From the NCBI RefSeq assembly GCF_003946575.1, contig NZ_RHOP01000019.1:1-59399 (forward strand): DNA of 59,399 nucleotides. The letters are read 5' to 3'. The position numbers and the translations under genes are program-made. Below, in pieces: positions 9,326-17,815 of the stretch. Each line of letters opens with the position of its first letter. The stretch's first letter is position 1. This DNA comes from Companilactobacillus jidongensis. GTDB lineage: Bacteria; Bacillota; Bacilli; Lactobacillales; Lactobacillaceae. Below the pieces are notes generated by a model. The model saw only the letters and a list, made by a program, of their open reading frames with translations, searched no databases and was not told the origin of the DNA.

Positions 9326-10612
9326 ATGTCTGCTAAGGCTAAATTTACAAAAAAAGAAAAAAACACTGGTGAATTAAAATTTGAAATTGACCAAGATACA
9401 ATCAAAAAAGGTTTAGATACTGCTTTTGATCGTGTAAAGAAGAGCTTGAACGTACCTGGATTCAGAAAAGGTCGCGTACCTCGCCAAATCTTTAACCGTA
9501 TGTACGGTGAAGAAGCACTTTATGAAGATGCTTTGAACAACGTATTACCAATCGCTTATCAACAAGCTGTTGATGAAACAAAGGTAGAACCAGTTGATCA
9601 ACCACAAATTACTGTTGACTCAATGGAAAAGGATCAACCTTGGGCTATCAGTGCCACAATCACTGTTAAACCAGAAGTTGAACTTGGTGACTATAAGGGT
9701 CTAGAAGTTAAGAAGCAAAAACGTAATGTTATGAAGACTGACGTTGATGCACGTCTTGAAGAACTACAAAAGCAACAAGCTGAATTAGTTCTTAAAGATG
9801 GAAAAGCTGAAAATGGCGACACAGTTGTTATCGACTATGTTGGTTCAGTTGACGGCAAAGAATTCGATGGTGGTAGCGCACAAAACTACTCACTTGAATT
9901 AGGTTCAAACTCATTCATTCCTGGATTTGAAGACGAATTAGTTGGCCACAGTGCTGATGAAGATGTTGACGTTAAAGTTACATTTCCAGAAGATTACCAA
10001 GCTAAGGAATTAGCTGGTAAGGATGCTATCTTCAAGACAACAATTCATGAAGTTAAGACAAAGGAATTACCTAAGTTAGATGATGACTTTGCTAAAGATG
10101 TTGACGAAGACGTTGACACACTTGAAGATCTTAAGAAGAAGATCCATGATGAATTGAAGGATCAAAAGAAAGAATCTGCTGAAGATGCTATCCAAGAAGA
10201 GGCAATTTCAGCTGCTGTTAAGAATGCCAAGATTGATGAAGTACCACAAGCTATGATCGACACAGAAGTTGACAACCAAATGAACCAATATTTGGCTAAC
10301 TTACGTCGCCAAGGTATCGATCCTAAGTTGTACTATCAAATGACTGGTACAAGCGAAGATGATTTGAAGAAACAATTTGCTAGTGATGCTGCAGAACGTG
10401 TAAAAACTGACTTAGTTATCGAAGCAATCGTTGCTAAAGAAGGTATCAAACCTTCAGAAGACGAAATCAAAGGTGAAATCAAATCATTAGCTGATGAATA
10501 CAAGATGGAAGAAAGTGCTGTTAGAAATGCACTTTCAGATGATATGTTGGCTCATGATATTGCTGCTAAAAAGGCAATCGAAATGATCGTTGATTCAGCT
10601 GAAGAAAAGTAA
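9326..10612 (+). CDS. tig: Trigger factor
   Basis: Trigger factor is the ribosome-associated chaperone and peptidyl-prolyl isomerase that shields nascent chains. The 428-aa protein has the ribosome-binding signature [14 protein letters not shown] (about residues 38-52). A FKBP-type PPIase domain follows (about 160-245, [20 protein letters not shown]), then an acidic helical C-terminal arm. The ribosome binding site GGAGGG is at about 9316. Length is normal. It precedes clpX as in many Firmicutes and has its own terminator. Confidence 0.97.
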   Translation: MSAKAKFTKKEKNTGELKFEIDQDTIKKGLDTAFDRVKKSLNVPGFRKGRVPRQIFNRMYGEEALYEDALNNVLPIAYQQAVDETKVEPVDQPQITVDSMEKDQPWAISATITVKPEVELGDYKGLEVKKQKRNVMKTDVDARLEELQKQQAELVLKDGKAENGDTVVIDYVGSVDGKEFDGGSAQNYSLELGSNSFIPGFEDELVGHSADEDVDVKVTFPEDYQAKELAGKDAIFKTTIHEVKTKELPKLDDDFAKDVDEDVDTLEDLKKKIHDELKDQKKESAEDAIQEEAISAAVKNAKIDEVPQAMIDTEVDNQMNQYLANLRRQGIDPKLYYQMTGTSEDDLKKQFASDAAERVKTDLVIEAIVAKEGIKPSEDEIKGEIKSLADEYKMEESAVRNALSDDMLAHDIAAKKAIEMIVDSAEEK

Positions 10613-10633
10613 TTATCATTTAATGATGAGTTA

Positions 10634-10657
10634 AGAGGCCGTGAGGTCTCTTTTTTT
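10634..10657 (+). terminator. tig terminator
   Basis: A 7-bp stem (10634-10640 with 10645-10651, one GU pair) with a GTGA loop is followed by seven T. Confidence 0.85.
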
Positions 10658-10725
10658 GTGGGTGTGTTATGGTTTATATAGGTGATGAGATTGGTGTATT
10701 TAGTCTGTATAAACTAATTACTTTA

Positions 10726-10747
10726 CTAGCAACAACTTAAATGCTAG
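10726..10747 (+). repeat. Inverted repeat in the clpX leader
   Basis: CTAGCA at 10726-10731 and TGCTAG at 10742-10747 form a perfect 6-bp inverted repeat with a 10-nt spacer, 39 nt upstream of the clpX start. Its position suggests an operator or a leader hairpin. It does not match the CIRCE geometry or a CtsR heptad pair. Confidence 0.35.
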
Positions 10748-10786
10748 ACTTTCAAAGTATCGGAACTATTGAAGGAGAAAATGCAT

Positions 10787-12034
10787 ATGTTTGATAGTAC
10801 AGAAACTACAGGTACAATCAGTTGTTCTTTCTGCGGAAAGACTCAAGATCAAGTTAAAAAAATCGTTGCTGGACCAGGTGTCTATATTTGTAACGAGTGT
10901 ATTGATTTATGTAAAGAAATTATCGATGAGGAATTAAAAGATAGTGCTCCATTAAATCTTGATAATATTCCAACACCAGGTGAAATTAAAAAAATTCTTG
11001 ATGATTATGTAATCGGACAAACTGACGCTAAACGTGCGCTTTCAGTTGCTGTTTATAACCACTATAAGAGAATTAATAAAATGGAACACTCAAAAGACGG
11101 AGATACCGAACTTCAAAAGAGTAATATTGCCTTGATTGGACCTACTGGTTCAGGTAAGACTTTCTTAGCTCAAACTTTAGCTCGTATCTTGAAGGTGCCA
11201 TTTGCTATTGCTGATGCTACTACATTGACTGAAGCAGGTTACGTTGGTGAAGATGTTGAAAATATCTTACTTAAGTTATTACAAAATGCTGATTTTGATG
11301 TAGAAAAAGCTGAACATGGGATCGTCTATATCGATGAAATTGATAAGATTTCAAAGAAGAGTGAAAATGTTTCAATTACTCGTGATGTGTCTGGTGAAGG
11401 TGTCCAACAAGCTCTCTTGAAGATTCTTGAAGGAACAATTGCTAGTGTTCCACCACAGGGTGGTAGAAAACATCCACAACAAGAGCTTATTCAAATCGAC
11501 ACAACTAATATTTTGTTCATCGTCGGTGGTGCCTTTGACGGTATCGAACAAATCGTCAAAAACCGTTTAGGTGACAAAACAATTGGTTTTGGTGCTGAAC
11601 AAACTGAAAGTATCGATGAAGAAAAGAGCTTGATGCAACAAATTATTCCAGAAGATTTGATGAAGTTTGGTATTATTCCAGAATTCATCGGTCGTATTCC
11701 GATTGTTACAGCTTTGGAAAAACTTACTGAGGATGACTTGGTTAATATTCTTACTAAGCCTAAGAATGCTCTTATTAAGCAATATCAAGAATTATTATCA
11801 CTTGATGGTGTGGAACTACAATTTACTGATGGTGCGCTCGGAGAGATTGCTAAGATGTCGATCGAACGTAATACAGGTGCTCGTGGTTTGCGTTCAATCG
11901 TTGAAGAAACGATGCTTGATACGATGTTTGATATTCCTGGACGTAAGGATGTTGAACGTGTTAAAGTAACTAAAGACGCTGTTCGTAAAGTTAAAGAACC
12001 GGAATTGATTCTTAAAGATGGAGAGGTTGCCTAG
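10787..12034 (+). CDS. clpX: ClpX, ATPase subunit of ClpXP protease
   Basis: ClpX unfolds substrates and feeds them to ClpP. The 415-aa protein has the N-terminal zinc-binding domain (CSFCGK and CNECIDLC). The AAA+ module shows Walker A GPTGSGKT, pore loop GYVGEDVE, Walker [17 protein letters not shown], an IGFGA loop for ClpP docking and sensor 2 [11 protein letters not shown] 10787 is preferred because AAGGAG (10772-10777) is 9 nt upstream; ATG 10781 and TTG 10769 are in frame but badly spaced. The terminator overlaps the stop codon. Confidence 0.97.
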   Translation: MFDSTETTGTISCSFCGKTQDQVKKIVAGPGVYICNECIDLCKEIIDEELKDSAPLNLDNIPTPGEIKKILDDYVIGQTDAKRALSVAVYNHYKRINKMEHSKDGDTELQKSNIALIGPTGSGKTFLAQTLARILKVPFAIADATTLTEAGYVGEDVENILLKLLQNADFDVEKAEHGIVYIDEIDKISKKSENVSITRDVSGEGVQQALLKILEGTIASVPPQGGRKHPQQELIQIDTTNILFIVGGAFDGIEQIVKNRLGDKTIGFGAEQTESIDEEKSLMQQIIPEDLMKFGIIPEFIGRIPIVTALEKLTEDDLVNILTKPKNALIKQYQELLSLDGVELQFTDGALGEIAKMSIERNTGARGLRSIVEETMLDTMFDIPGRKDVERVKVTKDAVRKVKEPELILKDGEVA

Positions 12035-12050
12035 TAGGCGGCCTTTTTTT
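12025..12050 (+). terminator. clpX terminator overlapping the stop codon
   Basis: The stem (12025-12032 with 12036-12043, including GU pairs) begins inside the last clpX codons and is followed by seven T. Confidence 0.75.
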
Positions 12051-12088
12051 GTATTATTTATGATAAAATACTTACATTGAGGTGAATT

Positions 12089-12670
12089 ATGCAAGTAAAT
12101 AATGTATCTATGAACATGAGTGCAGTAAGTTCAAGACAGTATCCAGATGAAGGTTACCCTGAAATAGCCTTATTAGGCCGTTCTAACGTCGGTAAGTCAT
12201 CATTGATAAATACCCTAATAAATCGCAAAAGCTTTGCCAGAACGTCTAGTACACCGGGTAAGACGCAAACACTTAACTTTTATAATATTGAAGAACAATT
12301 ATATTTGGTTGATGTTCCGGGTTATGGATTCGCAAAGGTTTCTAAGAAACAACGTGAAGAGTTTGGTGTAATGATTGAAGAATATTTAACCACTCGTCAT
12401 GTGTTAAAAGGCGTAATTATCTTGGTTGATGGTCGTCATGAACCAAGTGAAGATGATATTTCAATGTATCAATTTGTAAGTTATTATCATATTCCGACTT
12501 TGATTGTTGCTACTAAGATGGACAAAACTAAGCGTAATCAGTGGAATAAGACAATTAGTCAGGTGACTAAGAGCATGCAGTTAAATCAAACTGATGATTT
12601 GCAACTTTTCAGCGCTGAAACTAAATTTGGTAAAGAAGAAGTTTGGAATTGGATCGAGTCTCATATGTAG
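12089..12670 (+). CDS. engB: Ribosome biogenesis GTPase EngB/YsxC
   Basis: EngB (YsxC, YihA) is an essential GTPase for 50S subunit assembly. The 193-aa protein has G1 GRSNVGKSS (about 29-37), the switch region SSTPGKTQTLNFY, G3 DVPGYG, G4 TKMDK and a G5-like SAET. Length is typical. The ribosome binding site GAGGTGA lies at about 12079-12085. It follows clpX closely, the conserved arrangement in Firmicutes. Confidence 0.96.
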   Translation: MQVNNVSMNMSAVSSRQYPDEGYPEIALLGRSNVGKSSLINTLINRKSFARTSSTPGKTQTLNFYNIEEQLYLVDVPGYGFAKVSKKQREEFGVMIEEYLTTRHVLKGVIILVDGRHEPSEDDISMYQFVSYYHIPTLIVATKMDKTKRNQWNKTISQVTKSMQLNQTDDLQLFSAETKFGKEEVWNWIESHM

Positions 12671-12671
12671 T

Positions 12672-12717
12672 AAAATAACGTCGCTTTGAGGTATTTATCT
12701 CAAGGTGGCGTTATTTT
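12672..12717. terminator. Bidirectional terminator between engB and the nucleoside phosphorylase
   Basis: A long imperfect stem pairs 12672-12690 with 12699-12717, with A-rich and T-rich ends, directly after engB and facing the convergent gene. Confidence 0.8.
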
Positions 12718-12749
12718 ATTGTTGAATCGATCAATTATTCAGATTTATT

Positions 12750-13508
12750 TCACTCTCTATCAATTTCTTTCGCAATACAAAATGCTGCTTCAAGTGCGGC
12801 GGGGATTTGTGTCGCAAAATCGGATCGTTGATCCCACTTGCTTGAGTCTAAATTATCTGCGGTTGTAAAGAATGGATAAGCGCTAACTTTTCTAAATTTA
12901 CTCCAAGCAATTATGGCCGATGTTTCCATGTCGACAAAATCGCAACCGGAATTTTTTCTTTCAGTAAATTTTTTTGTAGTTTCACGATAAAATGCGTCAG
13001 TCGTCCAAGTTTTTCCTTCGATAAACGGAATGGTTTGTTTGTTGAAGGCATTTTCCATGGTTTGAATATCAAGAGTATTTAAAGAAATTTCATCACTAGC
13101 AGGCTGATAATGGTATGAGGTTCCTTCATCGCGTATGGCATTAGTTGGTATGACGAGCTGACCACGTTCAATATTATTATTCAGCACTCCACAAGTACCA
13201 AAAGTAATAAAATGTTTAGCTCCAAGTGCTAACAATTCCTCGAGTCGAGCAACACAGGAAGGTGCACCAATGGGAGCTAAAACTAATCCTAAATTGATTC
13301 CATTGAAGTTATAGCGATAGACGTTCATATTTCCATTTATTGTACCCAAATCAATAATTTTTTCTAAATTGTTATCCTGAACAAATTTTCTAAATAAGTC
13401 ACCAAAAAACGGAGCAATAATTGTATCAGGAAAATCGTCGATTGGTTCAAAAATTTGAGTTGCTTGAATTATTTCGTCTTTTTGGTGGTCGAAGTTTTCT
13501 AATAACAT
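12750..13508 (-). CDS. Nucleoside phosphorylase (PNP/UDP family), probably uridine phosphorylase-like
   Basis: Family members cleave nucleosides with phosphate to free base and ribose-1-phosphate. The 252-aa product carries the PNP_UDP_1 layout: the phosphate-site region FGTCGVLNNNIERGQLVIP (about 118-136), the substrate motif DEGTSYHY and the conserved VDMETSA near the C-terminus. DEGTSYHY resembles uridine phosphorylases more than purine enzymes, but base specificity cannot be fixed by eye. The gene is monocistronic and convergent with engB. A TATAAT-like -10 lies on the minus strand at 13546-13541. Confidence 0.8.
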   Translation of the reverse strand: MLLENFDHQKDEIIQATQIFEPIDDFPDTIIAPFFGDLFRKFVQDNNLEKIIDLGTINGNMNVYRYNFNGINLGLVLAPIGAPSCVARLEELLALGAKHFITFGTCGVLNNNIERGQLVIPTNAIRDEGTSYHYQPASDEISLNTLDIQTMENAFNKQTIPFIEGKTWTTDAFYRETTKKFTERKNSGCDFVDMETSAIIAWSKFRKVSAYPFFTTADNLDSSKWDQRSDFATQIPAALEAAFCIAKEIDRE

Positions 13509-13618
13509 AAATGCGCCTTCTCAATAAGTAAATTAAAAATATTATACATCAATTAAATTTTTTTAATGAAAAACACTTGCATTATTTTGAGTGTCTGTTA
13601 GTATAACTTACATAAATT

Positions 13619-13826
13619 AAATTTCAGCTTCACAAGAAGTAATCAATTACCTGAGTGTTAAGAGAATTGACGGTTGGTGCGAGTCATGCAGGGTAACTTG
13701 ATAAAATACCAAGTTGAAATTTCGTGTCCGACGTTACAGGAGTAAAGAGCAGATAATTTATTTATCTGAATTTGGGTGGTACCGCGCAATTAGCGTCCCT
13801 GCATATACTGCAGGGGCGCTTTTTTT
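13619..13826 (+). promoter_or_regulatory. Tyrosine T-box riboswitch upstream of tyrS
   Basis: T-box leaders sense uncharged tRNA and antiterminate. Stem I closes with 13619-13630 pairing 13711-13722 (12 bp with one wobble). The codon just before its closing arm is TAC (13707-13709), a Tyr specifier. The T-box core TGGTACCGCG lies at 13777-13786. The terminator pairs 13793-13803 with 13809-13819, followed by seven T. The first gene downstream is tyrS, which agrees with the specifier. Confidence 0.95.
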
Positions 13827-13866
13827 ATTCCCAGCAACTCGGGCAAAATAATAGGAGGATATTTAG

Positions 13867-15111
13867 ATGAACATTATTGATGAACTTTCATGGCGTGGTT
13901 TGATCAACCAACAATCCGATGAGGAGGGCTTAAGAAAGTTAGTCGACGAGAAAGACATTTCCCTTTATTGCGGAATGGATCCAACAGGAGACTCAATGCA
14001 CATCGGTCACTTATTACCATTTATGACATTGAAACGATTTGGTGACATGGGCCACCATCCTTATATCGTTATTGGTGGAGCTACTGGTTCAATCGGTGAT
14101 CCAAGTGGTAAAAAGGCTGAACGTCCAATGCAAACAATGGACCAAGTTAACCACAACGTTGAGGCTCTAAGTAATCAAGCTAAGAGAATTTTCACAGATT
14201 TCACTATGGTTAACAACTATGATTGGACAGAACCAATCGGAATCCTTGATTTCTTACGTGATTACGGAAAATTATTCAATGTTAACACAATGTTAGGTAA
14301 GGAAATTATTTCAAGTCGTTTGGAAGCAGGTATTTCCTTCACAGAATTTACTTACCAAATTTTACAATCACTAGATTTCTTAACACTTTATCGCAAGCAC
14401 AATGTTCAACTACAAGTTGGTGGTGGTGATCAATGGGGGAATCTTACAGCCGGATTGGACTTGATCCATAAGGCTGAAGGGCAAGAAGCCAAAGTTTATG
14501 CTTTGACAATTCCATTGTTACTAAAAGCTGATGGTACAAAATTTGGTAAAACTGCTGGTGGTGCTGTATGGCTCGATGCTGAAAAGACATCCCCATATGA
14601 GTTCTATCAATTCTGGTTCAACCAAGATGACAAAGACGTAATTAACCTTCTTAAGAAATTTACATTCTTAACTCAAGATGAAATCGCAGCTTTAGCAGAA
14701 AAAGTTAAAACAGCACCTGAAAAACGTGAAGCACAAAGAACTTTGGCGGAAGAAGTTACTAAATTCGTTCACGGAGAAGAAGCACTCAAAACAGCAGAAA
14801 AAATTACTGAAGTTCTCTTCTCAGGCGAAATTCAAGCTCTAACAACGGATGAAGTCGCACAGGCCTTCAGTGGTGTACCAAGTGAAGAGATTCCAGCAGA
14901 TCAAATCAATTTGGTAGACTTATTGATTGCCGCTAATGTTGACAAATCAAAACGTCAAGCACGTGAAGATATTCAAAACGGTGCAATCAGAATCAATGGG
15001 GAAAAATTAACTGAAACAACAACAATGATTGATCCTAAGGATTCATTTGATGGTAAATACATCGTCATCCGTCGTGGTAAGAAGAAGTACTTCCTAGCCA
15101 AAATTAAATAA
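13867..15111 (+). CDS. tyrS: Tyrosyl-tRNA synthetase
   Basis: TyrRS charges tRNA-Tyr with tyrosine. The 414-aa class I enzyme has the HIGH motif (DSMHIGHLLPF, about 40-50), the tyrosine pocket region and a KMSKS variant reading KFGKT. A C-terminal S4-like RNA-binding domain follows (about 345-410, LLIAANVDKSKRQAREDIQNG). The ribosome binding site AGGAGG is 8-10 nt upstream of ATG 13867. It is controlled by the tyrosine T-box and followed by an NhaC-type transporter with no terminator between. Confidence 0.97.
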   Translation: MNIIDELSWRGLINQQSDEEGLRKLVDEKDISLYCGMDPTGDSMHIGHLLPFMTLKRFGDMGHHPYIVIGGATGSIGDPSGKKAERPMQTMDQVNHNVEALSNQAKRIFTDFTMVNNYDWTEPIGILDFLRDYGKLFNVNTMLGKEIISSRLEAGISFTEFTYQILQSLDFLTLYRKHNVQLQVGGGDQWGNLTAGLDLIHKAEGQEAKVYALTIPLLLKADGTKFGKTAGGAVWLDAEKTSPYEFYQFWFNQDDKDVINLLKKFTFLTQDEIAALAEKVKTAPEKREAQRTLAEEVTKFVHGEEALKTAEKITEVLFSGEIQALTTDEVAQAFSGVPSEEIPADQINLVDLLIAANVDKSKRQAREDIQNGAIRINGEKLTETTTMIDPKDSFDGKYIVIRRGKKKYFLAKIK

Positions 15112-15134
15112 AATTAATTAGGGCGATGAATAAT

Positions 15135-16565
15135 ATGAAAAAAGAAAAAAGACTAAGCACATTAGAAAGTTTAATTGTTATGGTAGTAATGTTTGGAATT
15201 CTAGGAACAATGATGATCGGCTTCGGCATGACACCACAAGTTCCCATTCTGCTAACATTTACATTGTTGCTATTTTACGGAAAGTTTCGTGGATTCAGTT
15301 GGACAGAGTTACAAGAAGGAATCATTGATGGCGTAAAACCTGGTATCATTCCGATGATCATCTTCGTTATGATTGGGGTTTTAGTAGCATCATGGTTAAT
15401 TTCAGGTGTTATTCCGACAATTATGGTTTACGGATTAGAAATTCTCAATCCACATTTCTTCTTGTTTACAGTTTTTGTAAGTTGTTGCTTAGTTGGTGTT
15501 ATTGTTGGTAGTTCATTCACTACTATTTCAACTTTGGGAATTGTTTTCATGGGCATTGGACACGTTATGGGTATCGATGCAGTTCTAGTAGCGGGTTCGA
15601 TTGTTTCTGGATCATTGTTTGGTAACAATATGTCACCATTATCCGGAACAACTAATTTATCTACTGGTATCGCTGGTGTCAAAAACGTCTTCAGTCATAT
15701 CAGAACAATTTCTCATACGGCATTGATCTCTGCCGCAATAACTGCAATTATCTTTTTATTCATCGGCCACAGTAATGGTCAAGTTGACATGAGCTCCGTT
15801 CACCACATTGTTGGTGCACTACAAGCTAACTTCTTCGTATCTCCTTGGATGTTGTTACCAATCATCGTTTTGATCGGTTGTGCCATCATGCAAGTACCTG
15901 CTATCCCAACATTGTTGAGTGGTTCACTGACAGCTATTATCATGGATATGTTCATTAATCACACATCATTCAAAACTATCAGCACAGTTATTATGCAAGG
16001 TTTCAAGCTTAACTCATCTGACAAACAAATCAATGCTATTGTCAGTGGTGGTGGTGTTTCCAGTATGCTGGATAGTATTTCACTTATTCTAGTTGCCTTA
16101 ACACTTGGTGGTGTATTACTAAAACTTGGTGTGGTTGAGAACTTGATTGGTAAGTTGAGCAGTAGAGTTAACACACCTGGTAAGTTGGTCAGTGCTTCAA
16201 TGCTTAGTGCAATCGGTGTTAATTTCTTGGTTGGTGAGCAATACATTTCTATTATTCTTCCCGGAACTACTTTCCGTGATAACTTCAAGAAGTTAGGTAT
16301 TAAACCACAATACTTGTCACGTGTTCTAGCTAGTGGCGGAGCTGATATCAATGCGTTGGTTCCTTGGGGTGTTAGTGGAATCTTCATCTCTGGTATTCTA
16401 GGTGTAAGTCCATTTGCATTTATTCCATTTGCATTCTACGTATGGCTGAATCCATTGTTGACCGTTATCTTCTCGTTTGTGTTTGGTAAGAGTTACATGA
16501 AGGATACAGAGGCTGGCGAAAAGAAATTTTCTTTTAAAAAACCAGCGTTGAATACTAATAATTAA
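15135..16565 (+). CDS. NhaC-family transporter, probable tyrosine transporter
   Basis: The 476-aa protein is highly hydrophobic with about 11-12 membrane segments. It shows NhaC/ArsB-like features, including GSSFTTISTLGIVFMGIG and GSLFGNNMSPLSGTTNLS. By family it would be annotated a Na+/H+ antiporter. It lies 23 nt after tyrS within the same T-box-controlled unit, and NhaC-family genes under tyrosine T-boxes have been proposed as tyrosine transporters, so amino acid transport is more likely than pH homeostasis. ATG 15135 is spaced better from GGGCGAT (15121-15127) than ATG 15126, which overlaps it. Confidence 0.8.
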   Translation: MKKEKRLSTLESLIVMVVMFGILGTMMIGFGMTPQVPILLTFTLLLFYGKFRGFSWTELQEGIIDGVKPGIIPMIIFVMIGVLVASWLISGVIPTIMVYGLEILNPHFFLFTVFVSCCLVGVIVGSSFTTISTLGIVFMGIGHVMGIDAVLVAGSIVSGSLFGNNMSPLSGTTNLSTGIAGVKNVFSHIRTISHTALISAAITAIIFLFIGHSNGQVDMSSVHHIVGALQANFFVSPWMLLPIIVLIGCAIMQVPAIPTLLSGSLTAIIMDMFINHTSFKTISTVIMQGFKLNSSDKQINAIVSGGGVSSMLDSISLILVALTLGGVLLKLGVVENLIGKLSSRVNTPGKLVSASMLSAIGVNFLVGEQYISIILPGTTFRDNFKKLGIKPQYLSRVLASGGADINALVPWGVSGIFISGILGVSPFAFIPFAFYVWLNPLLTVIFSFVFGKSYMKDTEAGEKKFSFKKPALNTNN

Positions 16566-16584
16566 TTATAAAAAATAAAATAAA

Positions 16585-16627
16585 ACGACTTTCATGACTG
16601 ATATAACAGTTTGAAAGTCGTTTTTTG
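16585..16627 (+). terminator. Terminator of the tyrS-nhaC unit
   Basis: ACGACTTTCA at 16585-16594 pairs with TGAAAGTCGT at 16612-16621, and a short inner stem and a T run complete the structure. Confidence 0.85.
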
Positions 16628-16650
16628 TCAGTTGTTAATTAAATTCCTTC

Positions 16651-16679
16651 TTGACGATTATTTGAAATTAACATATAGT
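16651..16679 (+). promoter_or_regulatory. pyr operon promoter
   Basis: TTGACG (16651-16656) and TATAGT (16674-16679) are separated by 17 nt. The start would be near 16686, just before the first PyrR-binding element. Confidence 0.75.
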
Positions 16680-16691
16680 ATTTCCAACGAA

Positions 16692-16731
16692 AACTTTTAA
16701 GCAAGTCCTGTGAGGCCTGAAAGGTTACATA
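16692..16731 (+). promoter_or_regulatory. First PyrR-binding element (no terminator of its own)
   Basis: The stretch contains AGTCCTGTGAGGCCT, matching the PyrR-binding loop of Bacillus-type attenuators, flanked by AACTTTT and AAAGGTT arms. It is enclosed by an 8-bp outer stem (CGAAAACT near 16688 and AGTTTTCG near 16733). No T-run terminator follows it. It aligns along its length with the second element 79 nt downstream. Confidence 0.75.
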
Positions 16732-16770
16732 CAGTTTTCGTAATAAAAATTATGAAAAATAAAAGAAGAC

Positions 16771-16856
16771 AACTTTTAATCGGATCCAGTGAGATCCCAA
16801 AGGTTATACGAGTAAACTCTAACTTTGGGACACTGAATCTGACAGTGTCCCTTTTA
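16771..16856 (+). promoter_or_regulatory. PyrR attenuator of the pyr operon
   Basis: The second PyrR-binding loop contains GGATCCAGTGAGATCC (16782-16797). An antiterminator can form between CCCAAAGGTTA (16796-16806) and TAACTTTGGG (16820-16829). The terminator pairs GGGACACTG (16827-16835) with CAGTGTCCC (16843-16851) and ends in T. The structures exclude each other, so UMP-bound PyrR would favour termination. Confidence 0.88.
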
Positions 16857-16873
16857 ATTTGGAGGAAAAAGCA

Positions 16874-17815
16874 ATGAAGCACATACTTTCAATGTCAGAT
16901 CTAACAAACGAAGACGTATACGGATTGATCGATACCGCAATCGATTTCAAGAATGGTAAGAAGTCAGAAATCGGTCAAGATAAGTTTGCCATGAACTTAT
17001 TCTTTGAGAACAGTACTAGAACAAAATCGAGTTTCCAAGTAGCTGAAATGAAATTAGGTATGAAGGAAATTGCTTTTGAAGCTTCAACTTCTTCTACAAC
17101 CAAAGGTGAGAGCCTCTATGACACAGTTAAAACTGTTGAAAGTATCGGTGCCAGTGTGGCCGTGATTCGTCACCCACAAGACAAATATTATGAAGAACTT
17201 ATTAATAATAACGTAAATATTCACATCATCAACGGTGGTGACGGAACTGGTCAACACCCTTCACAATCACTATTAGATTTAATGACAATTTATGAACACT
17301 ATGGTCATTTTGATGGACTCAAAGTCGGAATTATCGGTGACTTGAGTCACTCACGTGTTGCACATTCAAATGCTGAGATTTTGACACGACTAGGAGCTGA
17401 AGTAAGCTTCGGTGGTTTGGATTCATGGTATACAGATGAATTCCAAGGTATCGGTTCTCACATGAGTGTTGATGAATTGTGCCAAGAAATGGATGTTGTC
17501 ATGTTGCTCAGAGTTCAACATGAAAGATTAAGCTCAGAAGAAAATCAAAGCTTTTCTAAAGAAGACTATTTCAATACATACGGTTTGAACATGCGCCGAG
17601 TTGAAATGATGAAACCAGATGCAATGATCATGCATCCGGCTCCAGTAAATCGTGGAGTGGAAATTGCGGACGATGTGGTTGAATGCGACAAGTCATATAT
17701 CTTCCCGCAAATGACAAATGGGGTTTACATGAGAATGGCAATGATTGAAGCAGTACTCGAAGGAGCAAAAATTGACAGTAAAACTAATCAAGAACGCCAA
17801 GCTGTACTACGATAA
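16874..17815 (+). CDS. pyrB: Aspartate carbamoyltransferase
   Basis: PyrB condenses carbamoyl phosphate and aspartate in pyrimidine synthesis. The 313-aa protein has the carbamoyl-phosphate motif FFENSTRTKSSF (about residues 42-53) and HPSQSLLDLMT in the C-terminal half. ATG 16874 follows GGAGG at 16861-16865; an in-frame TTG at 16859 would include that site and is rejected. It is first gene of the pyrBCFED operon. Neither pyrR nor carAB is in the operon, so both must lie elsewhere. Confidence 0.97.
   Translation: MKHILSMSDLTNEDVYGLIDTAIDFKNGKKSEIGQDKFAMNLFFENSTRTKSSFQVAEMKLGMKEIAFEASTSSTTKGESLYDTVKTVESIGASVAVIRHPQDKYYEELINNNVNIHIINGGDGTGQHPSQSLLDLMTIYEHYGHFDGLKVGIIGDLSHSRVAHSNAEILTRLGAEVSFGGLDSWYTDEFQGIGSHMSVDELCQEMDVVMLLRVQHERLSSEENQSFSKEDYFNTYGLNMRRVEMMKPDAMIMHPAPVNRGVEIADDVVECDKSYIFPQMTNGVYMRMAMIEAVLEGAKIDSKTNQERQAVLR

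Noticed and set aside
10726-10747. CIRCE/HrcA operator at clpX
   Set aside because: CIRCE needs TTAGCACTC-N9-GAGTGCTAA; here the arms are shorter and the spacing differs.
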